5,097 nucleotides of DNA from the NCBI GenBank assembly GCA_028067895.1, contig JAPTUI010000012.1:1-5097 (forward strand). Reading direction: 5' to 3'. This document shows, piece by piece, positions 1 through 5,008 of this stretch (positions within the stretch are counted from its first letter, which is position 1; every line of letters starts with the position of its first letter). The notes under the pieces were generated by a model. That model was not told the origin of the DNA and did not search any database. It saw nothing but the letters and a program-made list of their open reading frames with translations. Source of the stretch: Pseudomonadota bacterium (GTDB lineage: Bacteria; Pseudomonadota; Gammaproteobacteria; Steroidobacterales; Steroidobacteraceae). The translations under genes and the position numbers were made by a program.

Positions 1-297
1 AACAAAAACCGCTCAGCTAGCGACGTTCGCTATAGCTGTCTCACGCAATCAACAGCCGAACTCATCTACCACATGTACAAAGATGACTTCACGACCTTTC
101 AATACTCAGCCGACTCATGGCACGCATATGCGTTAGCAAATAAAAAAATGCCAGCCACGGTGTCGGAGACTAAATTCCTTGATGAATTGATTGAACGCAA
201 TCTCGTCATCTCTTACTTGTACGAACAATGCGAAGCCAATTATCGATACTCTGCTCGGCGCCTGCAAGATTTGATTAAATCGTTCTGGCTCTGGTAA
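1..297 (+). CDS. 3' end of a gene, possibly a sulfotransferase-family protein (partial)
   Basis: The frame is open from the first base to a TAA at 295-297, so this is the last 98 codons of a gene that starts outside the window. The methionine at base 73 is probably internal. What is seen: the segment around residues 19-36 (T..LI..MYKDDFTTFQYS) resembles the C-terminal T.ELI..vY..DFe.FgYs motif of family-2 sulfotransferases, which move sulfate from PAPS to a carbohydrate or other acceptor. About 60 polar and aromatic residues follow, ending SFWLW, which is longer than the usual tail. The catalytic PAPS-binding parts would lie upstream and cannot be checked. The gene is visibly richer in A and T than everything after base 300, which suggests a separate origin. 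The family assignment rests on one short motif; that the frame is coding is fairly sure. Confidence 0.5.
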   Translation, partial: NKNRSASDVRYSCLTQSTAELIYHMYKDDFTTFQYSADSWHAYALANKKMPATVSETKFLDELIERNLVISYLYEQCEANYRYSARRLQDLIKSFWLW

Positions 298-754
298 CTT
301 GAGAGACCTGTGTTTTCAGAGGCTTGCGCGCCCCGCGCGAGCGGCGTGACGGGCGCGTCCGAGGTAATGAAGTCGCCGAGAATGAAGGGTTGTTGGCTAT
401 CCGGTCAGCCGTAGCGGACAGGAAGGCGTCGGTTCGAGACGCTCGCGCAGGAATTTCTGGAAGGAGCAGACCTCGCCGCGGTGCACGAGAAAATCGCCCG
501 TGACCGCCGAAGCCGGCTTGGTCGATACCAGCCGCTACCGGAACGATCGCGGTAGGGACGCTCATTGCTGAGCGCCCCCGCACAAAACCGAGCGGGCCCA
601 ATTCAGGCACTCGGCTTCCACCTCGGGTGATTGACGAGAAAACGCTCATCGGGCCAGAGATGCAAAAGCGTGTCGCCGTGGCCCATGGCCCATTTTCCGC
701 ACATCAGCGAAGGCATTTGCGGCAATTTCCCGCCAGGCGATCTGAGCGGGACGG
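298..754. other. Intergenic stretch with no recognisable gene
   Basis: No convincing gene was found in these 457 bases. Two short frames have GC-rich third positions and may be gene remnants. One is on the plus strand (412-555; contains FETLAQEFLEGADLAAVHEK, with no ATG). The other is on the minus strand (603-716, 37 codons from an ATG; contains HLWPDERFLVNHPRWK). Neither is recognised. Base composition changes sharply to high GC near 300, so the stretch looks like scrambled debris beside mobile elements rather than a normal promoter region. No tRNA or clear terminator is visible. Confidence 0.4.
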
Positions 755-1021
755 CTACTCGGGCGCGTTGAGCTCGATCAGCTGAGTCTGTACCTCCCAG
801 GCACGCAGGAGCTTCTTGGTCCTACGGTAATTGGCGATGGCCTGGCGCATCAGCTCCGCCTGTTTTGGGGTGAGGTTGCGGTGGTGCAGCCGGCCGCCCT
901 TCAGATAGCTCCATTCGTAATACGGCCCGTGTCGCGCTGCCGGGTCGTGCGCGCAGCGGCAACCGGGATTGCCGCAGACCTTGGTGCGTTTGAGGAGAGT
1001 GCCCGAGGACAAGTACTGCAT
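755..1021 (-). CDS. DUF6788-like protein, 5' end removed by the IS insertion
   Basis: The minus-strand frame ends at TAG 755-757. The local ATG at 1019-1021 gives 88 residues; the open frame continues past 1030 only through IS sequence. What is seen: SSGTLLKRTKVCGNPGCRCAHDP, then RHGPYYEWSYLKGG, then a basic helical tail ending TQLIELNAPE. The CGxPGCRC and HGPYY motifs are characteristic of the small DUF6788 family, in which the cysteines probably bind zinc; its function is unknown and genes are often found near mobile elements. Family members usually have some 20-30 further residues before the first cysteine motif. Here that region would lie to the right of 1030, exactly where the IS3 left end begins, and no good ribosome site precedes the ATG. 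It is therefore most likely a truncated, non-functional remnant. A longer version starting at 1117 would consist of IS DNA and is artificial. Confidence 0.6.
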   Translation of the reverse strand: MQYLSSGTLLKRTKVCGNPGCRCAHDPAARHGPYYEWSYLKGGRLHHRNLTPKQAELMRQAIANYRRTKKLLRAWEVQTQLIELNAPE

Positions 1022-1030
1022 GGCCGTGAT

Positions 1031-1058
1031 TGAAGTGGTCCCCCGTTGACGGACCTCT
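1031..1058 (+). repeat. Left terminal inverted repeat of the IS3 element
   Basis: Bases 1-12 and 20-28 of this end match the inverse of the right end (4893-4920), with a 7-bp mismatched centre. This pattern of an outer cleavage block and an inner binding block is typical for DDE transposase ends. The repeat begins with TGA, as is common in IS3-family elements. Confidence 0.9.
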
Positions 1059-1074
1059 AATGGATGGATTAAAC
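1046..1074 (+). promoter_or_regulatory. Possible orfA promoter overlapping the left inverted repeat
   Basis: TTGACG (1046-1051) is a good -35 hexamer. With a 17-base spacer it is followed by TTAAAC (1069-1074), a weak -10. It lies 20 bases before the orfA start and partly inside the terminal repeat, where IS3-family promoters are commonly found, so transposase binding could repress it. The call rests on sequence match only. Confidence 0.4.
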
Positions 1075-1093
1075 CAACCACTTGGAGGTCGTT

Positions 1094-1387
1094 ATGCAAC
1101 GTCAGAGCCGTCGTCAATATACTGCGGAGTACAAGGCCCAGGGGGTATTACTGGCTGAGAGCCTGGGGGCGGCCGGTGCCGCACGGAAGCTGGGTATATC
1201 GGTCAAGACGCTGGCGATCTGGATCAGGCTGTCCGAGGACGGGCGGCCGATCAGTAGCGGCAAACGCCGTGCGGTCAGTGATCTGGAGGCCGAGAATTCA
1301 CGGTTGCGAGCTGAGAATGCCACGTTGCGCATGGAGCGTGACGTATTAAAAAAAGCGACGGCGTTCTTCGCCAAGGAGTCGCGGTGA
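1094..1387 (+). CDS. IS3-family transposase OrfA (HTH DNA-binding subunit)
   Basis: This 97-residue protein binds the IS ends and provides the N-terminal part of the OrfAB fusion transposase. The ATG at 1094 is chosen over an in-frame TTG at 1082 because GGAGG (1084-1088) sits five bases before it. Residues about 7-46 match the HTH_Tnp_1 type (R..YT.E.K, then AARKLGISVKTLAIW as the recognition helix region). Residues 64-85 form a leucine zipper with L64, L71, L78 and L85 in exact heptad spacing, used for dimerisation and for contact with OrfAB. Length is normal for the family. Its TGA (1385-1387) overlaps the GTG that opens the orfB frame. The reading frame is undamaged, but without working OrfB this product alone cannot transpose; it might still bind the ends of related copies. 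Confidence 0.9.
   Translation: MQRQSRRQYTAEYKAQGVLLAESLGAAGAARKLGISVKTLAIWIRLSEDGRPISSGKRRAVSDLEAENSRLRAENATLRMERDVLKKATAFFAKESR
1348..1354 (+). promoter_or_regulatory. Probable -1 ribosomal frameshift site (A AAA AAA) in orfA
   Basis: A run of seven A bases is read by orfA as ..A AAA AAA followed by GCG. A -1 slip here leads into the orfB frame, which runs through the GTG at 1384. Programmed -1 slippage on A-rich heptamers is the standard way IS3 elements make the OrfAB fusion. In this copy the shifted frame ends at the TGA at 1396-1398, so a full fusion could not be made even before the second insertion. Confidence 0.65.
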
Positions 1388-2211
1388 AGAACGCCTGAAT
1401 CGAATCGCAGCGTACGGAGTATCCGATCGAACTGCTGTGCCGGGTATTGGACGTTTCACGCTCGGGCTATTTCGCTTGGCGACGACGGCAGGCAGCCGGC
1501 AGAGCTGACCCGCACGCCCAGGTGCGGGAGGAGCTCAAGCAAGTGCATCAGCAAAGCCGGCGGCTCTATGGGCGCCGACGCTTGGTGCATGCGTTGCGTG
1601 CCCGGGGTTATTGCATCAATCCGAAGCGGGTGCACCGCCTGATGCGTGAGGAAGGGCTGCGAGGCGTGCGTAAAGGGCGTTTTGTGCCGCGCACGACCGA
1701 CAGTGACCACCGGCGCGCCATCGCCCCGAACGTGCTCTCGAGGCGCTTTGGTGTCGATGCAGCCGTGGCCGCCTGGGTGAGTGACATCACGTACGTGGCG
1801 ACCCGCGAGGGCTGGCTGTACCTGGCGGTGATTATCGCGCTCACCACCCGTCAGGTGCTCGGCTACAGTCTCTCGGACCGCATGCCAGACGAGCTGGTGC
1901 TGAACGCATTGCGCAACGCCTGTCATCTCGAGCCACCGCCGCCGGGCACGCTGTTTTACTCCGACCGCGGCAGTCAGTATGCCAGTGACGATTTCGGCGC
2001 CGCAATCGGCGCGCTCGGCATGGTGGCCAGCATGAGTCGCAAGGGAAATTGCTGGGATAATGCAGTCTCAGAGAGTTTCTTCGCGACACTGAAAGCAGAG
2101 GAAGCCATCGAGCCGTACGAAACAAAGCAGGGCGCGCACAGCGCAATCGCTCAATACATCCACGGATTTTACAACTGGTCTGCATACTGCCATACCTCGC
2201 TATGTCATTGA
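1384..2211 (+). pseudogene. IS3-family transposase OrfB, 5' fragment (DDE integrase core, broken)
   Basis: The orfB frame opens at GTG 1384, overlapping the orfA stop, and reads KNA, then TGA at 1396-1398, then IESQRTEYPIELLCRVLDVSRSGY. Relatives usually have W or F where the TGA stands, so a single-base nonsense change (TGG to TGA) is likely. After it the frame is intact. An HTH_21-type region (about 1520-1670) is followed by the rve integrase core with D in VSDITYV, D in YSDRGSQY and E in WDNAVSESFF; 35 residues separate the second D and the E. Counted from the TTG at 1447 these are D113, D173 and E209. The frame reaches the conserved FYN at 2167-2175, then leaves the IS and reads 11 foreign residues to a TGA at 2209-2211. 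The remaining C-terminus lies at 4802-4909. Confidence 0.9.
2170..2174. other. Left attachment core (TACAA)
   Basis: This TACAA is shared with 4802-4806 and marks the left junction between orfB and the inserted element. The actual crossover dinucleotide must lie within these five bases, but the sequence alone cannot say which pair it is. Confidence 0.7.
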
Positions 2212-2219
2212 TTAATCAA
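2208..2219. other. 12-bp palindrome TTGATTAATCAA at the recombinase stop
   Basis: A perfect AT-rich palindrome covers the recombinase TAA (2212-2214) and the TGA that ends the truncated orfB frame (2209-2211). In a circular form it would lie 23-34 bases upstream of the proposed orf1 ATG, a suitable place for an operator. It lacks the GC stem and T-run of a terminator. Confidence 0.35.
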
Positions 2220-4278
2220 ACAGCGCCTGTTGATCCGGCGGTATTGCTGGATCTGCGCGGCGTGTACGAACGCGCTCGACGAGCTCCAGAGCGGCTTTGC
2301 CCTGCAGTGTCTCACGCTTGAAGACCCACGGACCGATGGCGAGCGGATGCTCGGCGCTCAGCTCACCGTGTTCCACTGCCAAGCGTAGCGTCCGCTGCGA
2401 GATACCGAGGGACCGAGCTGCGTCTGTCAGATTCATCCAGCCTTCCTGCCCACTGTTTTCGGCGGAAAATACCGGGATATCATGATAGCTGCGTAATGCA
2501 GTGACACGTTCTCGCGTCCAGAAGTTACCATATCCGGTGCGCCGACCGTTGCGGTTGAGCACGTTGGCAATGAAATCATCAGTACAGATCCGCGCAAGCA
2601 TCCGCACCGCATCGAGTGTTTCCGGTGCCGTCTGACTGCCGTGCTGGCCGCGCCGCCTTCGCGGCACATGCACTTCGGTAGGCAACCCGCCCTTCGAATG
2701 GATAATCAGCACGATTTCACACGCCTGCTGGTCGATATCTACGACGATCTCGTGGATGAGAGAGCGCACGATACGCTTCTTCAGGCGCATATCTGTCTCC
2801 GGATGCTCCCAGATTTCCTCCAGTTGGTCTGCGAGAGCCGAAAACTCCTCAGCTGTTGCCGCAGGCACTTGTGCCAGCCCGATGTGATGTTGCGCGATAC
2901 GCGCTTCGACCTCGCGGACGTGCTCGAGCGCCTGGTTCCAACGACGCTCGAGCTCATCGGCGACAAGCCGGTTCTCCGGGTCGGCGGCGTCGTACTGACG
3001 CTGCGCGCGTTGTGCCGTATAACGCGCCGCTTCGAGCTCACGCTCAAAGGCACCCAATACTTCGTCTTGCTTCTGCATCTCGTTGCGATAGGCAATGGTG
3101 GCCGCCTCGATCGCCGCAGGCTGCACCACTCGCATTATCTGCGCACCGACGGCCGCATCGACCGGGTCACCGGCGAAGTCTATGCAGCGCGGTAGGCCCT
3201 TGTCCATGTGTCCACGGTGACAAGAGTAGCGGATGAACTGGCCGCCTCGCCCGCTGTATTTGATAGTCAGCTTCGTGGCGCAGCGCCGACAGCGCAGAAG
3301 CGCTCCCAGCAGCGCTTTACCGCTGCGCGGCGGGCCGGAGCGCCCACCGGGAATGATCACGTTGCCGTGGATCATGCCTTGAATCCGCTCAAACTGCGTC
3401 CAGTCCACGTAGCCCTCGTGGGCTTTTGGGATCAGCACTTGCCACTGCGCCCGCGGTTTGCGGTACTCGCGATAACGAAGCTCCCCTCCGACAAGGTGCG
3501 TGCGCGACTCGCTCTTGCCGTACGCGTAGGCACCGCCATAGGCCGGGTTGGTCAGGATCTGGTAAACGGTTCCATAGACCGGCCGCTTCCAGCGGACCTC
3601 ACCGTTGCCGGCAACCGCCGGCAACTGCAAATCGTGTTCCAAGAACCACAGCAATGTCTGCCGGACCGAGGCGATCTTCTCGAACTGCTCGAATACCAGG
3701 CGGATCGCCTCTTGCACTCGTCGATCCGGGTCCTTCTCCAGCCGTCGGTCTTCGCTCTTGCGGAAGCCGACCGGCGCCATCACGATCAGCTCGCCGCGGC
3801 GCGCCTTGGCCCGACGCGCCTCCAACGAGCGTTGTCGAAGAAGGTCGAGTTCATACTCGTTCAGGCTTCCCTTCAGTCCAAGCAAAAGCCGGTCGTTCCC
3901 CAGTCGCGGGTCGTAGACCATCTCCTGGTCGACCAGGAGCGTATCCACGATGCGGCATACCTCGACAAGCTGCTGCCAGTCGCGGCTATTGCGTGCAAAG
4001 CGGGAAACTTCCCGGGCGGCAACCGCTCCCACCCGCCCCAGACTGACTTCCGCGACCATGCGTTCGAAGCCTCGACGCGCCTGGATGCCGGCCGCCGAGC
4101 GGCCCAGATCTTCATCGACAACCTCGATATCGCTGAAGCCCAGGTCGTGCAGGCGCGTCTGCATCGCGTACTGCAGCTTCTGGCTCTCGAGGTTGTGCGA
4201 GACCTGAAACGCCGATGATTGCCGTACATACAGCATCGCCTTGCGCCCGAGGTGGCGCGGCTGAATCTTCTCACTCAT
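2212..4278 (-). CDS. Large serine recombinase (resolvase/recombinase/zinc ribbon) with C-terminal HTH
   Basis: This 688-residue enzyme probably cuts and rejoins the element's core sites to excise and insert it. The frame is open 176 codons further upstream, but the ATG at 4276-4278 is chosen because GGAGGT lies five bases before it and the protein there begins MSEKIQPRHLGRKAMLYVRQSS, a normal resolvase N-terminus. Resolvase domain, about 13-160: catalytic Ser21 in YVRQSS with Arg19, and the SRFARN motif (Arg93, Arg96). Recombinase domain, about 165-305 (APVGFRK, then ILTNPAYGGAYAYG). Zinc ribbon with C330, C333, C353 and C365. A charged coiled coil spans about 395-465. The tail has TDDFIANVLNRNGRRTGYGNFWTRERV-type sequence (about 566-600) and a MerR/excisionase-like HTH at 613-655 (LTDAARSLGISQRTLRLAV). 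All key residues are present and the gene looks intact. It overlaps orf1 by 4 bases and orf2 by 8 bases, so it is probably translated in coupling with them. Confidence 0.92.
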   Translation of the reverse strand: MSEKIQPRHLGRKAMLYVRQSSAFQVSHNLESQKLQYAMQTRLHDLGFSDIEVVDEDLGRSAAGIQARRGFERMVAEVSLGRVGAVAAREVSRFARNSRDWQQLVEVCRIVDTLLVDQEMVYDPRLGNDRLLLGLKGSLNEYELDLLRQRSLEARRAKARRGELIVMAPVGFRKSEDRRLEKDPDRRVQEAIRLVFEQFEKIASVRQTLLWFLEHDLQLPAVAGNGEVRWKRPVYGTVYQILTNPAYGGAYAYGKSESRTHLVGGELRYREYRKPRAQWQVLIPKAHEGYVDWTQFERIQGMIHGNVIIPGGRSGPPRSGKALLGALLRCRRCATKLTIKYSGRGGQFIRYSCHRGHMDKGLPRCIDFAGDPVDAAVGAQIMRVVQPAAIEAATIAYRNEMQKQDEVLGAFERELEAARYTAQRAQRQYDAADPENRLVADELERRWNQALEHVREVEARIAQHHIGLAQVPAATAEEFSALADQLEEIWEHPETDMRLKKRIVRSLIHEIVVDIDQQACEIVLIIHSKGGLPTEVHVPRRRRGQHGSQTAPETLDAVRMLARICTDDFIANVLNRNGRRTGYGNFWTRERVTALRSYHDIPVFSAENSGQEGWMNLTDAARSLGISQRTLRLAVEHGELSAEHPLAIGPWVFKRETLQGKAALELVERVRTRRADPAIPPDQQALFD

Positions 4279-4462
4279 CGCGCACCTCCGGTTCGGCGTG
4301 CCCGGCGCACAGGCGCCCTCGGTGTTCTCGCAGCAGCGTCGCGAGCAACTGGACGGCCTGGGCGCGAACCTCCACTGGAAGATCTCGCCACAAGGGCTCT
4401 GTTGGCGGGCGCTGGAACAGCGTGAGCTGGCCTCTCGGCCGCAGTACCGTCCGGTATTGCAT
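4271..4462 (-). CDS. Small conserved-looking protein of the recombinase element (orf2)
   Basis: This 63-residue protein starts at ATG 4462, chosen because GGGGAGG ends five bases before it; a GTG two codons earlier is less well placed. What is seen: QLTLFQRP near residues 13-20, then LWRDLPVEVRAQAVQLLATLLREH (about 25-48), a single amphipathic helix, and an acidic end. I recall small proteins of this style (LF..P, then W..LP.e.r..av.lLa.llreh) beside large serine recombinases of similar elements, but cannot search to confirm it. There is no catalytic motif, signal peptide or membrane segment. Its TGA overlaps the first codons of the recombinase by 8 bases, so the two are likely translationally coupled. 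A recombination directionality or accessory DNA-binding role is only an inference from position. Confidence 0.65.
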   Translation of the reverse strand: MQYRTVLRPRGQLTLFQRPPTEPLWRDLPVEVRAQAVQLLATLLREHRGRLCAGHAEPEVRDE

Positions 4463-4826
4463 GGGCACCTCCCCGATCGGGCGTGGTAGGGTGCTCCGCT
4501 TCTACCACGGCGCGCGGCTCGGCTTCCCGCGCAGAGGCACACACTCGCGCGAGATCCCGCAGCGCCGTGACGCTCACGCTCGGGCTGGTCACGATCTCGA
4601 TCCGGCGACATACCACCGGGTCGAACATCCACTGCGGTATGTCGATGGTGCGAACACGATCTCCAGACTCGAGTGCGCACCGAAAGACAGGTTCGATCTT
4701 GTCTAGTGTTGCAACAACATAGACCGCGCGTGGGTGCCATGGGTGCCAGCGATAGAGCACGACACGCGTTTCGATACTGTGGGCATTTCGTCGTGGGGTT
4801 GTACAATCCCGTTCGTCTGCATTCAT
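4275..4826 (-). CDS. Conserved-looking protein of the recombinase element (orf1), start uncertain
   Basis: The frame from ATG 4826 gives 183 residues, but the first seven come from flanking IS3 DNA and the ribosome site is poor; a GTG at 4758-4760 is the only other plausible start inside the element. What is seen: LYRWHPWHPRAVYVV (about 24-38), then IDIPQWMFDPVVCRR (about 61-75), then a helical SVTALRDLARVCA and VVEAEHP (about 85-113). This looks like a small folded domain; I do not know its function. I recall proteins with similar WHP and WMFD motifs next to such recombinases. After about residue 125 the frame overlaps orf2 and becomes rich in R, A and P, so the true protein may normally end near there. 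Its TGA overlaps the recombinase ATG (ATGA). A closed circle would supply a better start (ATG at 2183-2185). Confidence 0.5.
   Translation of the reverse strand: MNADERDCTTPRRNAHSIETRVVLYRWHPWHPRAVYVVATLDKIEPVFRCALESGDRVRTIDIPQWMFDPVVCRRIEIVTSPSVSVTALRDLARVCASAREAEPRAVVEAEHPTTPDRGGAHAIPDGTAAERPAHAVPAPANRALVARSSSGGSRPGRPVARDAAARTPRAPVRRARRTGGAR
4284..4289 (-). promoter_or_regulatory. Ribosome binding site deciding the recombinase start
   Basis: On the minus strand GGAGGT is followed by five bases and ATG (4278). This fixes the recombinase start despite a long open extension upstream; that extension is off-frame shadow of orf1 and orf2. Confidence 0.75.
4482..4509 (-). other. Hairpin just upstream of the orf2 ribosome site
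   Basis: CGTGGTAG and its perfect inverse CTACCACG form an 8-bp stem around a 12-base loop, ending about seven bases before GGGGAGG of orf2. It is inside the orf1 frame. It could modulate orf2 translation or be a chance effect of the orf1 codons. Confidence 0.35.
4802..4806. other. Right attachment core (TACAA)
   Basis: This is the right copy of the TACAA core, followed directly by the resumed orfB codons. Together with four element bases before it, it forms TTGTACAA (4799-4806), a perfect palindrome that is absent from the reconstructed empty site. Confidence 0.7.
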
Positions 4827-4909
4827 CGCTCGGCTACTTGTCACCCAACGAGTACGCGCGCAGAATGCAACACGGCAATAGGCCCACGTCTAAGAGGTCC
4901 GCTGCGTAG
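4802..4909 (+). pseudogene. IS3-family transposase OrfB, 3' fragment
   Basis: From the TACAA core the frame reads YNPVRLHSSLGYLSPNEYARR and ends RSAA with TAG at 4907-4909. This is the conserved C-terminus of IS3 OrfB proteins and completes the fragment that stops at 2174. It has no start of its own; an open frame upstream of it is element DNA read in an unrelated frame. The stop lies two bases outside the perfect 12-bp part of the right inverted repeat. Confidence 0.9.
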
Positions 4910-4920
4910 GGACCACTTCA
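4893..4920 (-). repeat. Right terminal inverted repeat of the IS3 element
   Basis: This is the inverse partner of 1031-1058: a perfect outer 12 bp (4909-4920) and an inner 9-bp block (4893-4901). It overlaps the last codons and the stop of orfB, as in other compact IS3 elements. Confidence 0.88.
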
Positions 4921-5008
4921 CTATGTCCCGCGATCGATGGGTCATCGGACAATGAGAGGCCGCGATATCAGCATGCGACAACACATCCAACGTCGGCGCG
5001 GGACATAG
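4921..5008. repeat. Perfect 12-bp inverted repeat next to the IS right end
   Basis: CTATGTCCCGCG (4921-4932) and CGCGGGACATAG (4997-5008) are exact inverses, 64 bases apart. The left arm touches the last base of the IS. A second small hairpin, CGATG-GGT-CATCG (4935-4947), sits in the loop. The right arm lies inside the 3' end of the neighbouring minus-strand gene and the loop holds its stop codon. It could be a 3'-end structure of that mRNA, a small palindromic repeat unit, or a remnant of another element end. Confidence 0.5.

Larger units (their letters stand above)
2175..4806 (-). mobile_element. Serine-recombinase mobile element inserted in orfB
   Basis: The orfB coding sequence stops matching after TTTTACAA (to 2174) and resumes at TACAATCCC (from 4802). 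Joining the two halves at the shared TACAA restores a perfect IS3 C-terminus, FYN|PVRLHSSLGYLSPNEY, which defines a 2632-bp insertion to within the 5-bp ambiguity. It carries three co-directional minus-strand genes (orf1, orf2, recombinase), with almost no non-coding DNA except about 40 bp after the recombinase stop. There are no long terminal inverted repeats and no duplication beyond the shared 5 bp, as expected for large serine recombinases, which recombine short core sites and move through circular intermediates. No cargo gene is present. Confidence 0.82.
1031..4920 (+). mobile_element. IS3-family insertion sequence, interrupted by a second element
   Basis: The ends are perfect 12-bp inverted repeats, TGAAGTGGTCCC at 1031-1042 and its complement at 4909-4920. 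A second matching block, CGGACCTCT, sits at the same distance inside each end (1050-1058 and 4893-4901). Between them are the two overlapping frames typical of IS3 elements: orfA with a helix-turn-helix and leucine zipper, and orfB with a DDE integrase core. Removing the 2632-bp insertion (2175-4806) leaves 1258 bp, a normal IS3 length. The flanking bases (GAT before, CTA after) do not form the 3-4 bp target duplication expected, so the two sides were probably brought together by later rearrangement. The copy is dead because orfB is split and also carries an early stop. Group within the IS3 family was not determined. Confidence 0.92.

Noticed and set aside
275..649. Minus-strand frame of 124 codons
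   Set aside because: No recognisable motif and low-complexity R/S/P content; it also crosses the base-composition break near 300 and overlaps the first gene's end.
3604..3615. Palindrome GTTGCCGGCAAC
   Set aside because: It is inside the recombinase coding region (VAGN codons) with nothing nearby suggesting a binding site.
3208..4218. Long plus-strand open frame of 336 codons
   Set aside because: It lies opposite the recombinase, whose frame has clear catalytic and zinc motifs; the plus frame shows no family pattern and arises from GC-rich antisense codons.
4606..4644. 9-bp inverted repeat CGACATACC / GGTATGTCG
   Set aside because: It lies in the coding sequence for IPQWMFDPVVCRR of orf1, is not near a gene start, and is likely a by-product of those codons.
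4733..4749. Short tandem repeat GGGTGCCAT
   Set aside because: It simply encodes the WHPWHP repeat of orf1.
4279..4806. 176-codon N-terminal extension of the recombinase frame
   Set aside because: The serine recombinase N-terminus and a good ribosome site are at 4278; upstream the frame is cysteine- and arginine-rich shadow of orf1 and orf2.
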